Shown: positions 21,995 through 30,845 of the stretch, one piece after another | How positions within the stretch are numbered: the stretch's first letter is position 1 | Layout of the letters: the number at the start of each line of letters is the position of its first letter | DNA from: Neoroseomonas oryzicola | GTDB lineage: Bacteria; Pseudomonadota; Alphaproteobacteria; Acetobacterales; Acetobacteraceae | Direction: 5' to 3' | NCBI RefSeq assembly: GCF_012163135.1 | Contig: NZ_JAAVUP010000020.1 | Span: 1-38,692, forward strand | Length of the DNA: 38,692 nucleotides | Program-made: the position numbers and the translations under genes | Notes under the pieces: model-generated | Database searches by the model: none | What the model was told of the DNA's origin: nothing | The model's input: only the letters and a program-made list of their open reading frames with translations

Positions 21995-23131
21995 ATGATC
22001 CGCAGCACCGAAGCCCACGCCGCCCGCCTCGAGGCCGCGCGCACCCTCGTCGAGGATGTCCTCATCCCCGCCGAAGCGCGCATGGACGCCGAGGACCGCA
22101 TGCCCGACGCCGCTCGCGCCGCGCTGCGCGCGCATGGCCTGTTCGGCATCTCGATCCCCGACGCCTTCGGCGGCCTCGGCCTGACGATGGAAGAAGAGGC
22201 CGGGCTGATGCTGGTCCTCGGCCGCGCCGCACCCGCCTATCGCGCGGTCTATGCGCTCAACAGCGGCGGCGCGGCGCAGATCCTGCTGCGCGCCGGCAGC
22301 AAGGCGCAGAAGGCGCAGTGGTTGCCGGGCCTCGCGAGCGGTTCGCGCATCGCCTGCTTCTGCCTCTCCGAACCCGAGGCCGGGTCCGACGCAGCCGCGC
22401 TGCAGACCACCGCGCGGCGCGAAGGCGAGGGCTGGCGCCTCGACGGCCGCAAGCGCTGGGTCACCAACGCGCCCGAGGCGGGCATGCTGATGGTCATGGC
22501 ACGCACCGGCGGCGAGGGCGCACGCGGCATCTCCGCCTTCGCCATCGACCCCGCGACGCCCGGCATCCACATCCAGCCCGCGCAATCCAAGATGGGCATG
22601 CGCGGCGCGCTCACCGCCGACATCGTATTCGAGAATGCGCGCATCCCTGCCGATGCGCTGGTCGGCGCGGAAGGCGACGGGCTGAAACTGGCGCTTGCCG
22701 GTCTCGACAAGGTGCGGCTGCATCTCGCGGCGCTGTCCGCGGGGCTGATGGAACGGCTGATCGACGAAGGCCGCGCCCATGCGCTGCGCCGGCGCCAGTT
22801 CGGCAAGCCGCTCGCGGACCAGCCCGCCATCGGCGCCTTGCTGGCCGACAGCGCGGCGGAAGCGCTCGCTGCGCGCTGCATGGCGCTCGAACTCGCCCGC
22901 GCGCGGGACGACGGCACGCTGCGTCCGGCCGATGCCGCGGCGGCGAAGCTCTTTGCGACCGAGGCGCTCGGCCGCGTCGCCGACCGCGTGCTGCAGGTGC
23001 ATGGCGGCGAGGGCTACATGACCGGCAGCGCGGTCGAGCGCCTCTATCGCGACGTGCGGCTGCTGCGCATCCTCGACGGCACCTCGGAGATCCAGCGCCT
23101 GGTCGTCGCGCGCGGCCTGTTCTCAGCCTAG
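21995..23131 (+). CDS. Acyl-CoA dehydrogenase
   Basis: A 378-residue flavoprotein of the short/medium-chain ACAD fold. FAD and substrate motifs CLSEPEAGSDAAAL (near 125) and RKRWVTNAPEAG (near 150) are visible, with RRQFGKPLADQPAI in the C-terminal helical domain and QVHGGEGYMTGSAVERLYRD. The usual catalytic YEGTSEIQR is LDGTSEIQR here, putting Asp361 at the Glu position. It passes electrons to ETF. The ATG at 21995, preceded by CGAGGA, is chosen over an upstream start inside the hairpin repeat. Its last 9 bases overlap the converging MATE gene. Confidence 0.92.
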   Translation: MIRSTEAHAARLEAARTLVEDVLIPAEARMDAEDRMPDAARAALRAHGLFGISIPDAFGGLGLTMEEEAGLMLVLGRAAPAYRAVYALNSGGAAQILLRAGSKAQKAQWLPGLASGSRIACFCLSEPEAGSDAAALQTTARREGEGWRLDGRKRWVTNAPEAGMLMVMARTGGEGARGISAFAIDPATPGIHIQPAQSKMGMRGALTADIVFENARIPADALVGAEGDGLKLALAGLDKVRLHLAALSAGLMERLIDEGRAHALRRRQFGKPLADQPAIGALLADSAAEALAARCMALELARARDDGTLRPADAAAAKLFATEALGRVADRVLQVHGGEGYMTGSAVERLYRDVRLLRILDGTSEIQRLVVARGLFSA

Positions 23132-24526
23132 CCCGCGCCGTGACACCGTCCGCCAGCGGCGCAGCATCAGCGCCGCGACGATGGCAAGCCCCACGCCGAG
23201 GCCGACCCACACCCCCATCGGCCCCAACCCGCCGACATGCGCGACGAGCAGCCCGAAGGGCAGCCCGATCCCCCAATAGCCCAGCGCCGCGAACAGCATC
23301 GGCACGCGCGTATCCTTCAGCCCGCGCAGCGCGCCGGCCGTGACCACCTGGATGCCATCGCCAAGCTGGAAGAAGCCCGCCACCACCAGCAGCGTGGCGC
23401 CGAGTGCTGCGACCTCGGCCGCCGTCGCGTCCGCGGGGTTGAGGAAGGCCCAGGCGATGACGGGCGACATCGTCACCAGCATCACCGCCATCGCCGCCAT
23501 GAAGGTCGCGCCGAGCCCGATCGCCACCCAGCCCGCCCGCGCCGCGCCGGCGGCGTCGAGCGCCCCGGCGGCGAGACCCACCCGCGCCGTGGCCGCCTGG
23601 CCGATCCCCATCGGTACCATGAAGGTCGCGGATGCCGTCTGGATCGCGATGGCATGGGCCGCGACAGCCGCCGCGCCGAACCAGCCCATCGCCAGCGCCG
23701 CGGCGGAGAACACCCCGATCTCGAGCAGCATCGCCGCGGCGATCGGCAGGCCGACCACGAAGACCTCCCGCATGCGGGCCGGCTGCGGCCGCCAGGCGCG
23801 GCCCAGCAGGCGGAAGCGCCGGAACACGCGGTCGCGCCGGATCAGCACCAGCGTCGCGATCACCATCCCCCAGTTCGCGAGGCTCAGCGCAAGCCCCGCC
23901 CCCGCGACGCCGAGCCCCATCGGGAAGATCAGCGCCCAGGCGATCGGCAGGTTCAGCATCACCGCCGCGAGCGAGATCCACATCGCCCCGGCGGGCCGCT
24001 CCATGGCCGCGAGGAATCCCCGCAGCACCACGAAGGCACAGAAGCCGGGCATGCCGAACATCGCCGCCCGCGCATACGCCTGCGCCAGCGCGGCTAGCAC
24101 CGGATCCTGCCCGAGCGCCCGCAGCACCGCCTCGGTCTGCCACAGCAGCAGCCAGGACGGCAGCAGCGCGGCACCCACGGCCCAGAGCGCCGAACGCGTC
24201 GCGCGCCGCATGCCGCGCACCCATCCCCGCCCGGCCCCGCCGACGAGCCGCCCCGCCCCGCGCACCTGCGCCTGCAGCGGCGCCGCCGCGAAGGCGAGCC
24301 CGAGCCCCGGCGCCAGCAGCGCGAAATACAGACTGACGGCGAGCATCCCGCCCGCCAGCGCCTCGGTCCCGAGATGGCCGAGCAGCGCCGTCTCGGTCAG
24401 CGCGAGCGCCATCTGCGACAGGTTGGTGAAGACGATCGGCAGCGAAAGCACGAGCGTCGCCCGCGCTTCCGTGCGCCAATCGGGCGATGCGGGCATTCCC
24501 GTCACCGCCGCATGTCCGGCGTCCAT
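23123..24526 (-). CDS. MATE-family multidrug exporter (NorM-like)
   Basis: A 467-residue protein with 12 predicted helices in two homologous halves. SLPIVFTNLSQMALALTETA begins the first half and VGLPIAAAMLLEIGVF the second, both matching the MATE repeat. GALRGLKDTRVPM is a typical C-terminal MATE motif. It exports cationic drugs or metabolites using sodium or proton gradients. It is a single gene on the minus strand, overlapping the ACAD 3' end by 9 bases and divergent from the hydrolase gene across 76 bases. Confidence 0.92.
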   Translation of the reverse strand: MDAGHAAVTGMPASPDWRTEARATLVLSLPIVFTNLSQMALALTETALLGHLGTEALAGGMLAVSLYFALLAPGLGLAFAAAPLQAQVRGAGRLVGGAGRGWVRGMRRATRSALWAVGAALLPSWLLLWQTEAVLRALGQDPVLAALAQAYARAAMFGMPGFCAFVVLRGFLAAMERPAGAMWISLAAVMLNLPIAWALIFPMGLGVAGAGLALSLANWGMVIATLVLIRRDRVFRRFRLLGRAWRPQPARMREVFVVGLPIAAAMLLEIGVFSAAALAMGWFGAAAVAAHAIAIQTASATFMVPMGIGQAATARVGLAAGALDAAGAARAGWVAIGLGATFMAAMAVMLVTMSPVIAWAFLNPADATAAEVAALGATLLVVAGFFQLGDGIQVVTAGALRGLKDTRVPMLFAALGYWGIGLPFGLLVAHVGGLGPMGVWVGLGVGLAIVAALMLRRWRTVSRRGLG

Positions 24527-24602
24527 TGTCCTGCATCTAGCCTCGGACGGTGCGCGATGCCACCGGCCGCGCTATCTGTGCAACGACAGCACGGAGAATC
24601 AC

Positions 24603-25634
24603 ATGCATCGCCGGATGTTGATCGCCGCTCCGCTCGCCGCCCCGCTGGCCGCGACGCGCGTCTCCGCCCAGGGCGTGACGCTCGCGACCGAGGAATACAT
24701 GCTGCCCACCGGCGATGCCGGCATCGAGGTCTTCCTGCGCAACAAGCGGCCGGAGGAGACGACGCGCTTCACGCCCGCGCGCACGCTGCTGTTCGTCCAC
24801 GGCGCGACCTATCCGGCGCATACCGCCTTCGACCTGCCGCTCGGCGGGCTGTCCTGGATGGACTACATCGCCTCGCGCGGCTTCGACGTCTGGTGCCTCG
24901 ACCTGCGCGGCTATGGCCGCAGCACGCGCCCGCCGCAGATGTCGCAGCCGCCGGAGGCGAACCCGCCGATCGTGCGCGCCGACGTCGCGCTGCAGGACAT
25001 CACCGCCGCCGCCGCCTTCATCCGCCAGCACCGCAGCGTGCCGCGCCTGATCCACATGGGCTGGTCCTGGGGCAGCACGCTGATGGGCCGCTTCGCCGCG
25101 GAGAACCCCGGCGGCGTGGAGCGCCTGGTCCTTTTCGCCCCACCCTGGGTCTCGCAGGGGGCGACCCCCGCGACCACGCCGCTCGGCGCCTACCGCACCG
25201 TCACCCAGGCCCAGGCGCGCGAGCGCTGGATGAACGGCGTGCCGGAAGCCAAGCGCGCCGCCCTGATCCCGCCCGGCTGGTTCGAACACTGGGCCGGCGT
25301 CACCTGGGCCACCGACCCCGAGGGCCTGCGCCGCAACCCGTCGGTCCTGCGCGCGCCCAACGGCGTGCTGCAGGATTTCCGCGAGTTCGAGCAGGCCGGC
25401 CGTCCCTCCTGGGATCCGGCCAAGGTCACCGCACCAGCGCTGCTCGTCGTCGGCGAATGGGACCGCGACACGCCACCCGCCATGGCGGCCGCGCTGTTTC
25501 CGCTGCTGACGAACAGCCCCGGCAAGCGCCTGGTGATGCTGGGCGAGGGCACCCACACCATGCTGCTCGAGCGCAACCGTGGGGTGCTCTATTCCACGGT
25601 GCAGGGCTTCCTCGAGGAAGGTGCTGCCTCCTGA
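24603..25634 (+). CDS. Exported alpha/beta hydrolase
   Basis: A 343-residue alpha/beta hydrolase. A short N-terminal signal (RRMLIAAPLAAPLAATRVSA) suggests export. The oxyanion segment LLFVHGATYPAH precedes the nucleophile elbow GWSWG with Ser155. Asp287 (GEWDRDTP) and His318 (EGTHTM) complete the triad. A cap region lies around 190-250. The substrate is unknown; family members include lactonases, esterases and haloperoxidase-like enzymes. GGAGAA stands 6-8 bases before the ATG. It is followed by a hairpin at 25677. Confidence 0.9.
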   Translation: MHRRMLIAAPLAAPLAATRVSAQGVTLATEEYMLPTGDAGIEVFLRNKRPEETTRFTPARTLLFVHGATYPAHTAFDLPLGGLSWMDYIASRGFDVWCLDLRGYGRSTRPPQMSQPPEANPPIVRADVALQDITAAAAFIRQHRSVPRLIHMGWSWGSTLMGRFAAENPGGVERLVLFAPPWVSQGATPATTPLGAYRTVTQAQARERWMNGVPEAKRAALIPPGWFEHWAGVTWATDPEGLRRNPSVLRAPNGVLQDFREFEQAGRPSWDPAKVTAPALLVVGEWDRDTPPAMAAALFPLLTNSPGKRLVMLGEGTHTMLLERNRGVLYSTVQGFLEEGAAS

Positions 25635-25676
25635 AGCGCTTCATCAACACGCAACGCCAACTCTGTAACAATGGCG

Positions 25677-25697
25677 GGGCCGCCGATTCGGCGGTCC
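25677..25697 (+). terminator. Hairpin after the hydrolase gene
   Basis: A 9-bp stem with one G-T wobble, 25677-25685 with 25689-25697, loop ATT, lies 42 bases past the hydrolase stop and 16 before the next ATG. It could end the hydrolase mRNA or shape the leader of the small exported protein. Confidence 0.35.
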
Positions 25698-25713
25698 TTC
25701 CGAAAGACCCGCC

Positions 25714-26040
25714 ATGACCGTCCGTCGCAGCCTGTTCGCCGCCGCCGTCGCCACCTTCGCCCTGGCCGGTGCCGCCCAGGCGCAGACCACCGACCCGTCC
25801 TTCCGCCTCAACAACCGGTCCAACGTGACGATCATGGAGCTCTACGTCTCCTCCTCGGCCGACCGGAACTGGGGCCAGGACCGCCTCGGCGCCAATGTCC
25901 TCGCGCCCGGCCAGAGCTTCATCGTCCGCCTGCCGGACGGCCAATGCGTCAACGACATCCGCATCGTCCCGCAGAACAGCCAGCCGATCGAACGGATGCA
26001 GATCAACACCTGCAACCTCACGGACATCAACTTCCCCTGA
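25714..26040 (+). CDS. Small exported protein, unknown function
   Basis: A 108-residue protein with a clear signal peptide (SLFAAAVATFALAGAAQAQ). The mature part is rich in beta strands, starting FRLNNRSNVTIMELYVSSS, then NWGQDRLG and LAPGQSFIVRLP. Its two cysteines (in GQCVND and NTCNL) probably form a disulfide in the periplasm. This small beta-sandwich type of secreted protein is common and uncharacterised in alphaproteobacteria; I know no function. It is a single gene between two hairpins. Confidence 0.8.
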   Translation: MTVRRSLFAAAVATFALAGAAQAQTTDPSFRLNNRSNVTIMELYVSSSADRNWGQDRLGANVLAPGQSFIVRLPDGQCVNDIRIVPQNSQPIERMQINTCNLTDINFP

Positions 26041-26084
26041 TCCGAACCGCGCTGCCGGGGCGTGTGATCGGATTCATTCGACGG

Positions 26085-26109
26085 ACGGCGCAGCCACAGG
26101 CTGCGCCGT
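26085..26109 (+). terminator. Strong hairpin terminator
   Basis: A perfect 11-bp stem, ACGGCGCAGCC (26085-26095) with GGCTGCGCCGT (26099-26109), 3-base loop, followed by only one further T. It stands 45 bases after the small exported gene and is the clearest stem-loop of the region. Confidence 0.6.
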
Positions 26110-26211
26110 TTGCGTGCCGGTACCGGGGCTGAAGCGGTTCAGCGACGGCCGGGCCGCCGCCGGGCGATGATCCCCCTGCCGCAGATCGCGCGGCATCAGG
26201 AGGACCGCTCC

Positions 26212-26436
26212 ATGCGCTTCCGCCGTGCCCTGATCCTCTGCACCGCCGGCCTGGTCGCGATGGGCGCCGGGGTGGCGCTCGACTCCCGCCGGGCGGATGC
26301 CGCGTCCCGCCGCGCCGTGGCCAGCGCCGCGGCACCCTTCGCACCGGTGCCGATGCACGCCTGGGGCTCCGACATGGCCGGCGCCAACCGGATCCCGAGC
26401 GGCCAGGCGATCCTCCCGGTCCTGCCCGGCGGTTGA
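26212..26436 (+). CDS. Small exported protein (74 aa), unknown
   Basis: A 74-residue protein starting MRFRRALILCTAGLVAMGAG, a signal peptide or single N-terminal anchor, followed by a short Ala/Pro-rich tail ending in ILPVLPGG. AGGAGG lies about 7 bases before the ATG at 26212, which decides this start over an upstream in-frame ATG. No family is recognised. It lies 69 bases before the dehydratase operon. Confidence 0.65.
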   Translation: MRFRRALILCTAGLVAMGAGVALDSRRADAASRRAVASAAAPFAPVPMHAWGSDMAGANRIPSGQAILPVLPGG

Positions 26437-26505
26437 AGTCCCGCGCCAGATTGACAACTCGCCGTCGCTCTCCCCAGGCTCCGGCAAAGGGTCGGAGGGA
26501 GCGCC

Positions 26506-28296
26506 ATGGCCGAGAGCGATCAGACGAAACGAGCCTTCCGGCTGCGCAGCGAGCGCTGGTTCAACGACCCGACCGATCCGGGCATGACCTCGCTCTACAT
26601 CGAGCGCATGCTCAATTTCGGCATGACGCGCGCCGAGTTGCAGTCCGGCCGCCCGATCATCGGCATCGCCCAGACCGGATCCGACATCGCGCCGTGCAAC
26701 CGCCACCACATCGCGCTCGCCGAACGGGTGAAGGCCGGCATCCGTGACGCCGGCGGCGTGCCGCTCGAATTCCCGGTCCATCCCGTGCAGGAGACGCTGA
26801 AGCGCCCGACCGCGGCGCTGGATCGCAACCTGCAATACCTCTCGCTGGTCGAGATCCTGCACGGCTACCCCATGGACGGCGTCGTGCTGACCATGGGCTG
26901 CGACAAGACGACGCCCGCGCAGCTGATGGGCGCCGCGACGGTCAACATCCCCGCGATCGGGCTGTCGGGCGGGCCGATGCTCGACGGCTACTGGAAGGGC
27001 CGCCTGGCAGGCTCCGGCACCATCGTGTGGGAAGCACGCAAGATGCTCGCCGCCGGCGAGATCGACAACGACACCTTCATTGAGATGGTGGCCGCGAGCG
27101 CGACCTCGGTCGGGCATTGCTCGACCATGGGCACGGCGCTGTCGATGAACTCGCTGGCCGAGGCGGTCGGCATGTCGCTGACCGGCTGCGCCGCCATCCC
27201 CGGCCCGTATCGCCAGCGCGGCCAGATCGCCTACGAGACCGGCCGGCGCATCGTGCAGATGGTCGAGGCGAACCTCCGCCCCTCCGACATCATGACGAAG
27301 AAGGCCTTCGAGAATGCGGTGGCAGTGGCGAGCGCGATCGGTGCGTCGTCCAACTGCCCGATCCACATGGTCGCGATCGCCCGCCACATGGGCGTCGACC
27401 ATACGGTCGAGGACTGGCAGCGCGTCGGCGCCGACATCCCGCTTCTGGTCGACTGCCAGCCCGCCGGGCGCTTCCTCGGCGAGGCCTTCTACCGCGCCGG
27501 CGGCGTGCCCGCGGTGATGAAGCAGTTGCTCGACGCCGGGCTGCTGCATGGCGACGTGATGACCGTCACCGGCCGGACGGTCGCCGAGAACCTCGCCGGC
27601 ATCCCCGCCCCTGACCCCGAGGTCATCCGCCCCATCGCCAAGCCGATGAAGGAACGCGCCGGCTTCGTCGTGCTGTCGGGTAACCTGTTCGACAATGCCG
27701 TGATGAAGATCTCCGTCATCGACAAGGCCTTCCGCGACCGCTTCCTGTCGAACCCGCCCGACGTCTTCGAAGGCAAGGTCGCCGTTTTCGAAGGTCCCGA
27801 GGACTACCACGCGCGCCTCGACGATCCCGCGCTCGGCATCGACGAGAAGACCGTCCTCGTGATCCGCAATTGCGGCCCGGTCGGCTATCCCGGTGCTGCG
27901 GAGGTGGTGAACATGCAGCCGCCCGCGGCGCTCATCAAACGCGGCGTCGGCGCGCTGCCGACCATGGGCGACGGGCGGCAATCCGGCACCTCGGGCTCGC
28001 CCTCCATCCTCAACGTCTCGCCCGAAGCCGCGGTCGGCGGTGGCCTCGCGCTGCTCAGGGACGGCGACCCGATCCGCATCGACCTCAACACCCGCAAGGT
28101 CGACGTGCTGATCCCGGCCGAGGAGCTCGCCGCCCGTCGCGCCGCCTGGCAGGCGCCGGAGCTGCTGAACAAGACGCCGTGGGAGGAGATCTACCGCAAC
28201 TCCGTCGGCAGCCTCGGCACCGGCGGCTGCCTCGAACCCGCGACGCTGTATCTCAACATCCTCGAGACGCGCGGCGAGAGCCGCCACAACCACTGA
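26506..28296 (+). CDS. IlvD/Edd-family sugar-acid dehydratase
   Basis: A 596-residue Fe-S dehydratase. Three cluster cysteines are visible: C64 (APCNRHH), C132 (GCDKTTPA) and C205 (GHCSTMGT). The [20 protein letters not shown] region holds the catalytic Ser. The length and Cys set match pentonate/sugar-acid dehydratases (arabonate or xylonate type) better than dihydroxyacid or phosphogluconate dehydratase. It would convert an aldonate to a 2-keto-3-deoxy acid. GGAGGGAG lies just before the ATG, and a TTGACA at 26451 is a possible -35. The next genes, an SDR 11 bases on and an FAH-family hydrolase, suit a diketo-hydrolase route. Confidence 0.92.
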   Translation: MAESDQTKRAFRLRSERWFNDPTDPGMTSLYIERMLNFGMTRAELQSGRPIIGIAQTGSDIAPCNRHHIALAERVKAGIRDAGGVPLEFPVHPVQETLKRPTAALDRNLQYLSLVEILHGYPMDGVVLTMGCDKTTPAQLMGAATVNIPAIGLSGGPMLDGYWKGRLAGSGTIVWEARKMLAAGEIDNDTFIEMVAASATSVGHCSTMGTALSMNSLAEAVGMSLTGCAAIPGPYRQRGQIAYETGRRIVQMVEANLRPSDIMTKKAFENAVAVASAIGASSNCPIHMVAIARHMGVDHTVEDWQRVGADIPLLVDCQPAGRFLGEAFYRAGGVPAVMKQLLDAGLLHGDVMTVTGRTVAENLAGIPAPDPEVIRPIAKPMKERAGFVVLSGNLFDNAVMKISVIDKAFRDRFLSNPPDVFEGKVAVFEGPEDYHARLDDPALGIDEKTVLVIRNCGPVGYPGAAEVVNMQPPAALIKRGVGALPTMGDGRQSGTSGSPSILNVSPEAAVGGGLALLRDGDPIRIDLNTRKVDVLIPAEELAARRAAWQAPELLNKTPWEEIYRNSVGSLGTGGCLEPATLYLNILETRGESRHNH

Positions 28297-28307
28297 AGGA
28301 CGCGCCC

Positions 28308-29057
28308 ATGACAGGACGCCTCGCCGGCAAGCGCTGCTTCGTCACGGCCGCGGGCCAGGGCATCGGCCGCGCCGCCGCCCTCGCCATGGCGGCGGAAGGG
28401 GCGACCGTCGTCGCCACCGACCTCGACGCCCACAAGGTCGGCGAGCTCGGCGCGCGCGGCATCACCCATTTCCCGCTGAACGTGCTGGACGACGCGGCGG
28501 TGGACGAAGCGGCGAAGCAGGCCGGGCCGATCGACATCCTGTTCAACTGCGCGGGCTTCGTACACCAGAACACCATCCTGTCCTGCACGGACGATGAATG
28601 GTCCTTCGGCTTCGCGCTCAACGTGCGCGCCATGTGGAAGGTGGCCCGCGCCTTCCTGCCGGGGATGATCGAGCGCAAGCGCGGCAGCATCGTCAACATG
28701 TCGAGCGCCTGTTCCTCGGTGAAGGGCGCACCGAACCGTTTCCTGTATGGCACGACCAAGGCGGCGGTGATCGGCCTGACCAAGTCGATCGCGACGGAAT
28801 ACGTCTCGCAGGGAATCCGCTGCAACTGCCTCTGCCCCGGCACCGTCGACACGCCGTCGCTACACGACCGCATCTCCGCCAATGCGGCGGCCGCGGGCTC
28901 GGTGGAAGCGGCGCGGGCCGCCTTCGTCGCGCGGCAATTGATGGGCCGCCTCGCCACCGCCGAGGAGATGGCGGCCCTCGTCGTCTACCTCGCCTCGGAC
29001 GAAAGCGCCTTCGTCACCGGCCAGTCCATCGTCATCGACGGCGGCTGGACCCTGTAA
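28308..29057 (+). CDS. SDR dehydrogenase, 2-keto-3-deoxy-sugar-acid type
   Basis: A 249-residue short-chain dehydrogenase with TAAGQGIGRA (14-23), an acidic residue after strand 2 (ATDLD, favouring NAD), FNCAG, MSSACSS, the catalytic YGTTK and the C-terminal VTGQSIVIDGGW. The opening and the CNCLCPGTVDTPSL segment resemble BDH2/2-keto-3-deoxy-L-fuconate dehydrogenase. It would oxidise the dehydratase product at C4 to a 2,4-diketo-3-deoxy acid (pathway inference). GAAGGA precedes the ATG. A hairpin follows before the FAH gene. Confidence 0.9.
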   Translation: MTGRLAGKRCFVTAAGQGIGRAAALAMAAEGATVVATDLDAHKVGELGARGITHFPLNVLDDAAVDEAAKQAGPIDILFNCAGFVHQNTILSCTDDEWSFGFALNVRAMWKVARAFLPGMIERKRGSIVNMSSACSSVKGAPNRFLYGTTKAAVIGLTKSIATEYVSQGIRCNCLCPGTVDTPSLHDRISANAAAAGSVEAARAAFVARQLMGRLATAEEMAALVVYLASDESAFVTGQSIVIDGGWTL

Positions 29058-29066
29058 TTCCCGTAA

Positions 29067-29091
29067 GGCCGGGCCGCTTCCGGGCCCGGCC
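29067..29091 (+). terminator. Hairpin between the SDR and FAH genes
   Basis: A perfect 9-bp stem, GGCCGGGCC (29067-29075) with GGCCCGGCC (29083-29091), 7-base loop, 10 bases past the SDR stop. There is no T-run. It may be an internal attenuator or RNA-stability element, because the FAH gene follows on the same strand 51 bases later. Confidence 0.4.
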
Positions 29092-29142
29092 GATCCCTGG
29101 CATTCTCCGCCCCCAACCAACGACAGGTTCAGGAATACGTCG

Positions 29143-29991
29143 ATGAAGCTGCTGCGCTACGGACCCGCCGGCCAGGAAAAGCCCGGACTCTTGGATGCCG
29201 ACGGCGCCATCCGCGACCTGTCGGGCGTCATTCCGGACCTGGCGGGCGACGCGCTCTCTCCCGCCGTGCTCGCCAAGATCGCGGCGCTCGACCCGGCCTC
29301 GCTGCCCAAGGTCGCGGGCAATCCGCGCCTGGGCCCGCCGGTGACGGGGATGAAGAACCTGGTCTGCATCGGCCTGAACTACGCCGACCACGCGGCCGAA
29401 ACCGGCGCCCCGATCCCCAAGGAGCCGATCGTCTTCCTCAAGTCGCTCAACGCGCTGTCGGGCCCGAATGACGACGTCGTCATCCCGCGCAACAGCGTGA
29501 AGACCGACTGGGAGGTCGAGCTCGCGGTCATCATCGGCACCCGTGCCAAGTACGTGTCGGAGGAGAACGCCCTCGACCACGTCGCCGGCTATGCCGTAGG
29601 CAACGACGTCTCCGAGCGCGAATGGCAGGCCGAACGCGGCGGCGCCTGGGACAAGGGCAAGGGCTTCGACACTTTCGGCCCGCTCGGCCCGTGGCTGGTC
29701 ACCAAGGACGAGATCCCCGACCCGCAGAACCTCGCGATGTTCTGCGACGTGGACGGCGTCCGCCAGCAGGACGGCTCGACGCGCACGATGATCTTCGGCG
29801 TGAAGCAGGTCATCGCCTATGTCAGCCAGTGCATCACGCTGAACCCGGGCGACGTCATCTTCACCGGCACGCCGCCGGGCGTGGGCCTGGGCAAGAAGCC
29901 GACGCCGGTCTTCCTCAAGGCGGGCCAGACGATGCGCCTCGGCATCGCGGGCCTCGGGGAGCAGCAGCAGAAGCTGGTGGCCTCGTCGTGA
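29143..29991 (+). CDS. FAH-family hydrolase (2,4-diketo-3-deoxy acid type)
   Basis: A 282-residue fumarylacetoacetate-hydrolase-fold protein. NLVCIGLNYADHAAETG starts the catalytic domain near residue 72. The metal-binding acidic residues lie in DWEVELAVIIG and in AVGNDVSEREWQ, and GDVIFTGTPPGVG is the C-terminal signature. The sequence type matches ureidoglycolate-lyase-like/2,4-diketo-3-deoxy-L-fuconate hydrolases, which cleave diketo acids to pyruvate plus a hydroxyacid. With the two genes before it this completes a catabolic module. Its TGA shares one base with the next ATG. Confidence 0.92.
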   Translation: MKLLRYGPAGQEKPGLLDADGAIRDLSGVIPDLAGDALSPAVLAKIAALDPASLPKVAGNPRLGPPVTGMKNLVCIGLNYADHAAETGAPIPKEPIVFLKSLNALSGPNDDVVIPRNSVKTDWEVELAVIIGTRAKYVSEENALDHVAGYAVGNDVSEREWQAERGGAWDKGKGFDTFGPLGPWLVTKDEIPDPQNLAMFCDVDGVRQQDGSTRTMIFGVKQVIAYVSQCITLNPGDVIFTGTPPGVGLGKKPTPVFLKAGQTMRLGIAGLGEQQQKLVASS

Positions 29992-30470
29992 TGCGCGCCG
30001 CGCTCCTCGCCGTCGTCCTGCTCGCGCCTGGCATCGCCGCGGCGCAGCAGCAGCAACAGCAGCGCCAGGCGCAGCAGCCGCGCCAGCCCGACCTCGCCAC
30101 CGAGGTCGAGCGAAACCTGCGCACCTGCATGGGCAATTCGCAGGACGTGGCACTCGCCGCGCGATGCATGGACGGCCAACGGGCGGCCATCGCGCCGCGC
30201 CTCGACAGCGCCGTGCAGCGGCTGCTCGCGACCCAGCAGGACCCGGCGCGCCGGGCCGCGCTGGCCGAGGTCCAGGCCGCCTGGGCCGCCTATCGCGACC
30301 GGCGCTGCGACTTCGCCGGCAGCAATCCCGAACGCGGCGCCGATGCCGCCGCCGACCGTGCCGCCTGCCTGCTGCAGTTCGACGTGGGCCGCGCGATCGA
30401 GATCGAGCAGTTCCTGAACCCGCCGCCGGCGCCCGCGCAGCGCCCGCAGCAGCAACAGCAGCGGCGGTGA
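29991..30470 (+). CDS. Exported LprI/DUF1311-like protein with glutamine tracts
   Basis: A 159-residue protein with a signal peptide (MRAALLAVVLLAPGIAAA) followed by a glutamine tract; another glutamine tract ends the protein. The core matches the lysozyme-inhibitor LprI N-terminal domain: VQAAWAAYRDRRCDF and a final AACLLQFDVGRAIEIE helix, with four cysteines able to form two disulfides. Some family members inhibit lysozyme, but many are uncharacterised. The ATG overlaps the FAH stop by one base (TGATG), and its stop overlaps the next start, so it is co-translated with a catabolic operon, which is unexpected for an envelope protein. Confidence 0.82.
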   Translation: MRAALLAVVLLAPGIAAAQQQQQQRQAQQPRQPDLATEVERNLRTCMGNSQDVALAARCMDGQRAAIAPRLDSAVQRLLATQQDPARRAALAEVQAAWAAYRDRRCDFAGSNPERGADAAADRAACLLQFDVGRAIEIEQFLNPPPAPAQRPQQQQQRR

Positions 30471-30781
30471 GCGAGGGGCCGACCCTCGTCATCTTCGACT
30501 TCCCGGCCCGCCCGCCCGGCGGGCCGGAGCAGGCGGCGGCGATGCGCACCCTGGCCGCGGACATAGCCGCCGAGCCCGACCTGCTGTGGAAGATCTGGAC
30601 GGAAGCGGCCGAGGAGAAGCGCGCCGGCGGCATCTACCTGTTCCGCTCGCGCGCCGCGGCCGAGGCCTATCACCGCAAGCACGCCGCGCGCCTGACCGCT
30701 GCCGGCATCACCGGCATCGAGGCGACCTACCGCAGCTTCGACGGCCCGCTGACGGCCATCACCCGCGGCCCGGTCGGCTGA
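30467..30781 (+). CDS. YdhR-type putative monooxygenase (ABM fold)
   Basis: A 104-residue protein matching the YdhR family: LVIFDFPARPPG at the start, LLWKIWTEAAEEKRAGGIYLF in the middle and a C-terminal ATYRSFDGPLTAITRGP strand. The dimeric alpha/beta-barrel fold is shared with small cofactorless monooxygenases; no activity is established for most. The GTG at 30467 overlaps the previous stop as GTGA and gives a start typical of the family. Confidence 0.85.
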   Translation: MSEGPTLVIFDFPARPPGGPEQAAAMRTLAADIAAEPDLLWKIWTEAAEEKRAGGIYLFRSRAAAEAYHRKHAARLTAAGITGIEATYRSFDGPLTAITRGPVG

Positions 30782-30845
30782 TTTCACGGCCGGATCGTCC
30801 CGGGACGGCGTAAGGTCCTCGCGCTTCCAGCGCGGAGGTCCATCC

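Noticed and set aside
30046..30085. CAG/CAA-rich microsatellite
   Set aside because: It is the glutamine tract inside the LprI-like coding sequence, in frame and after the signal peptide.
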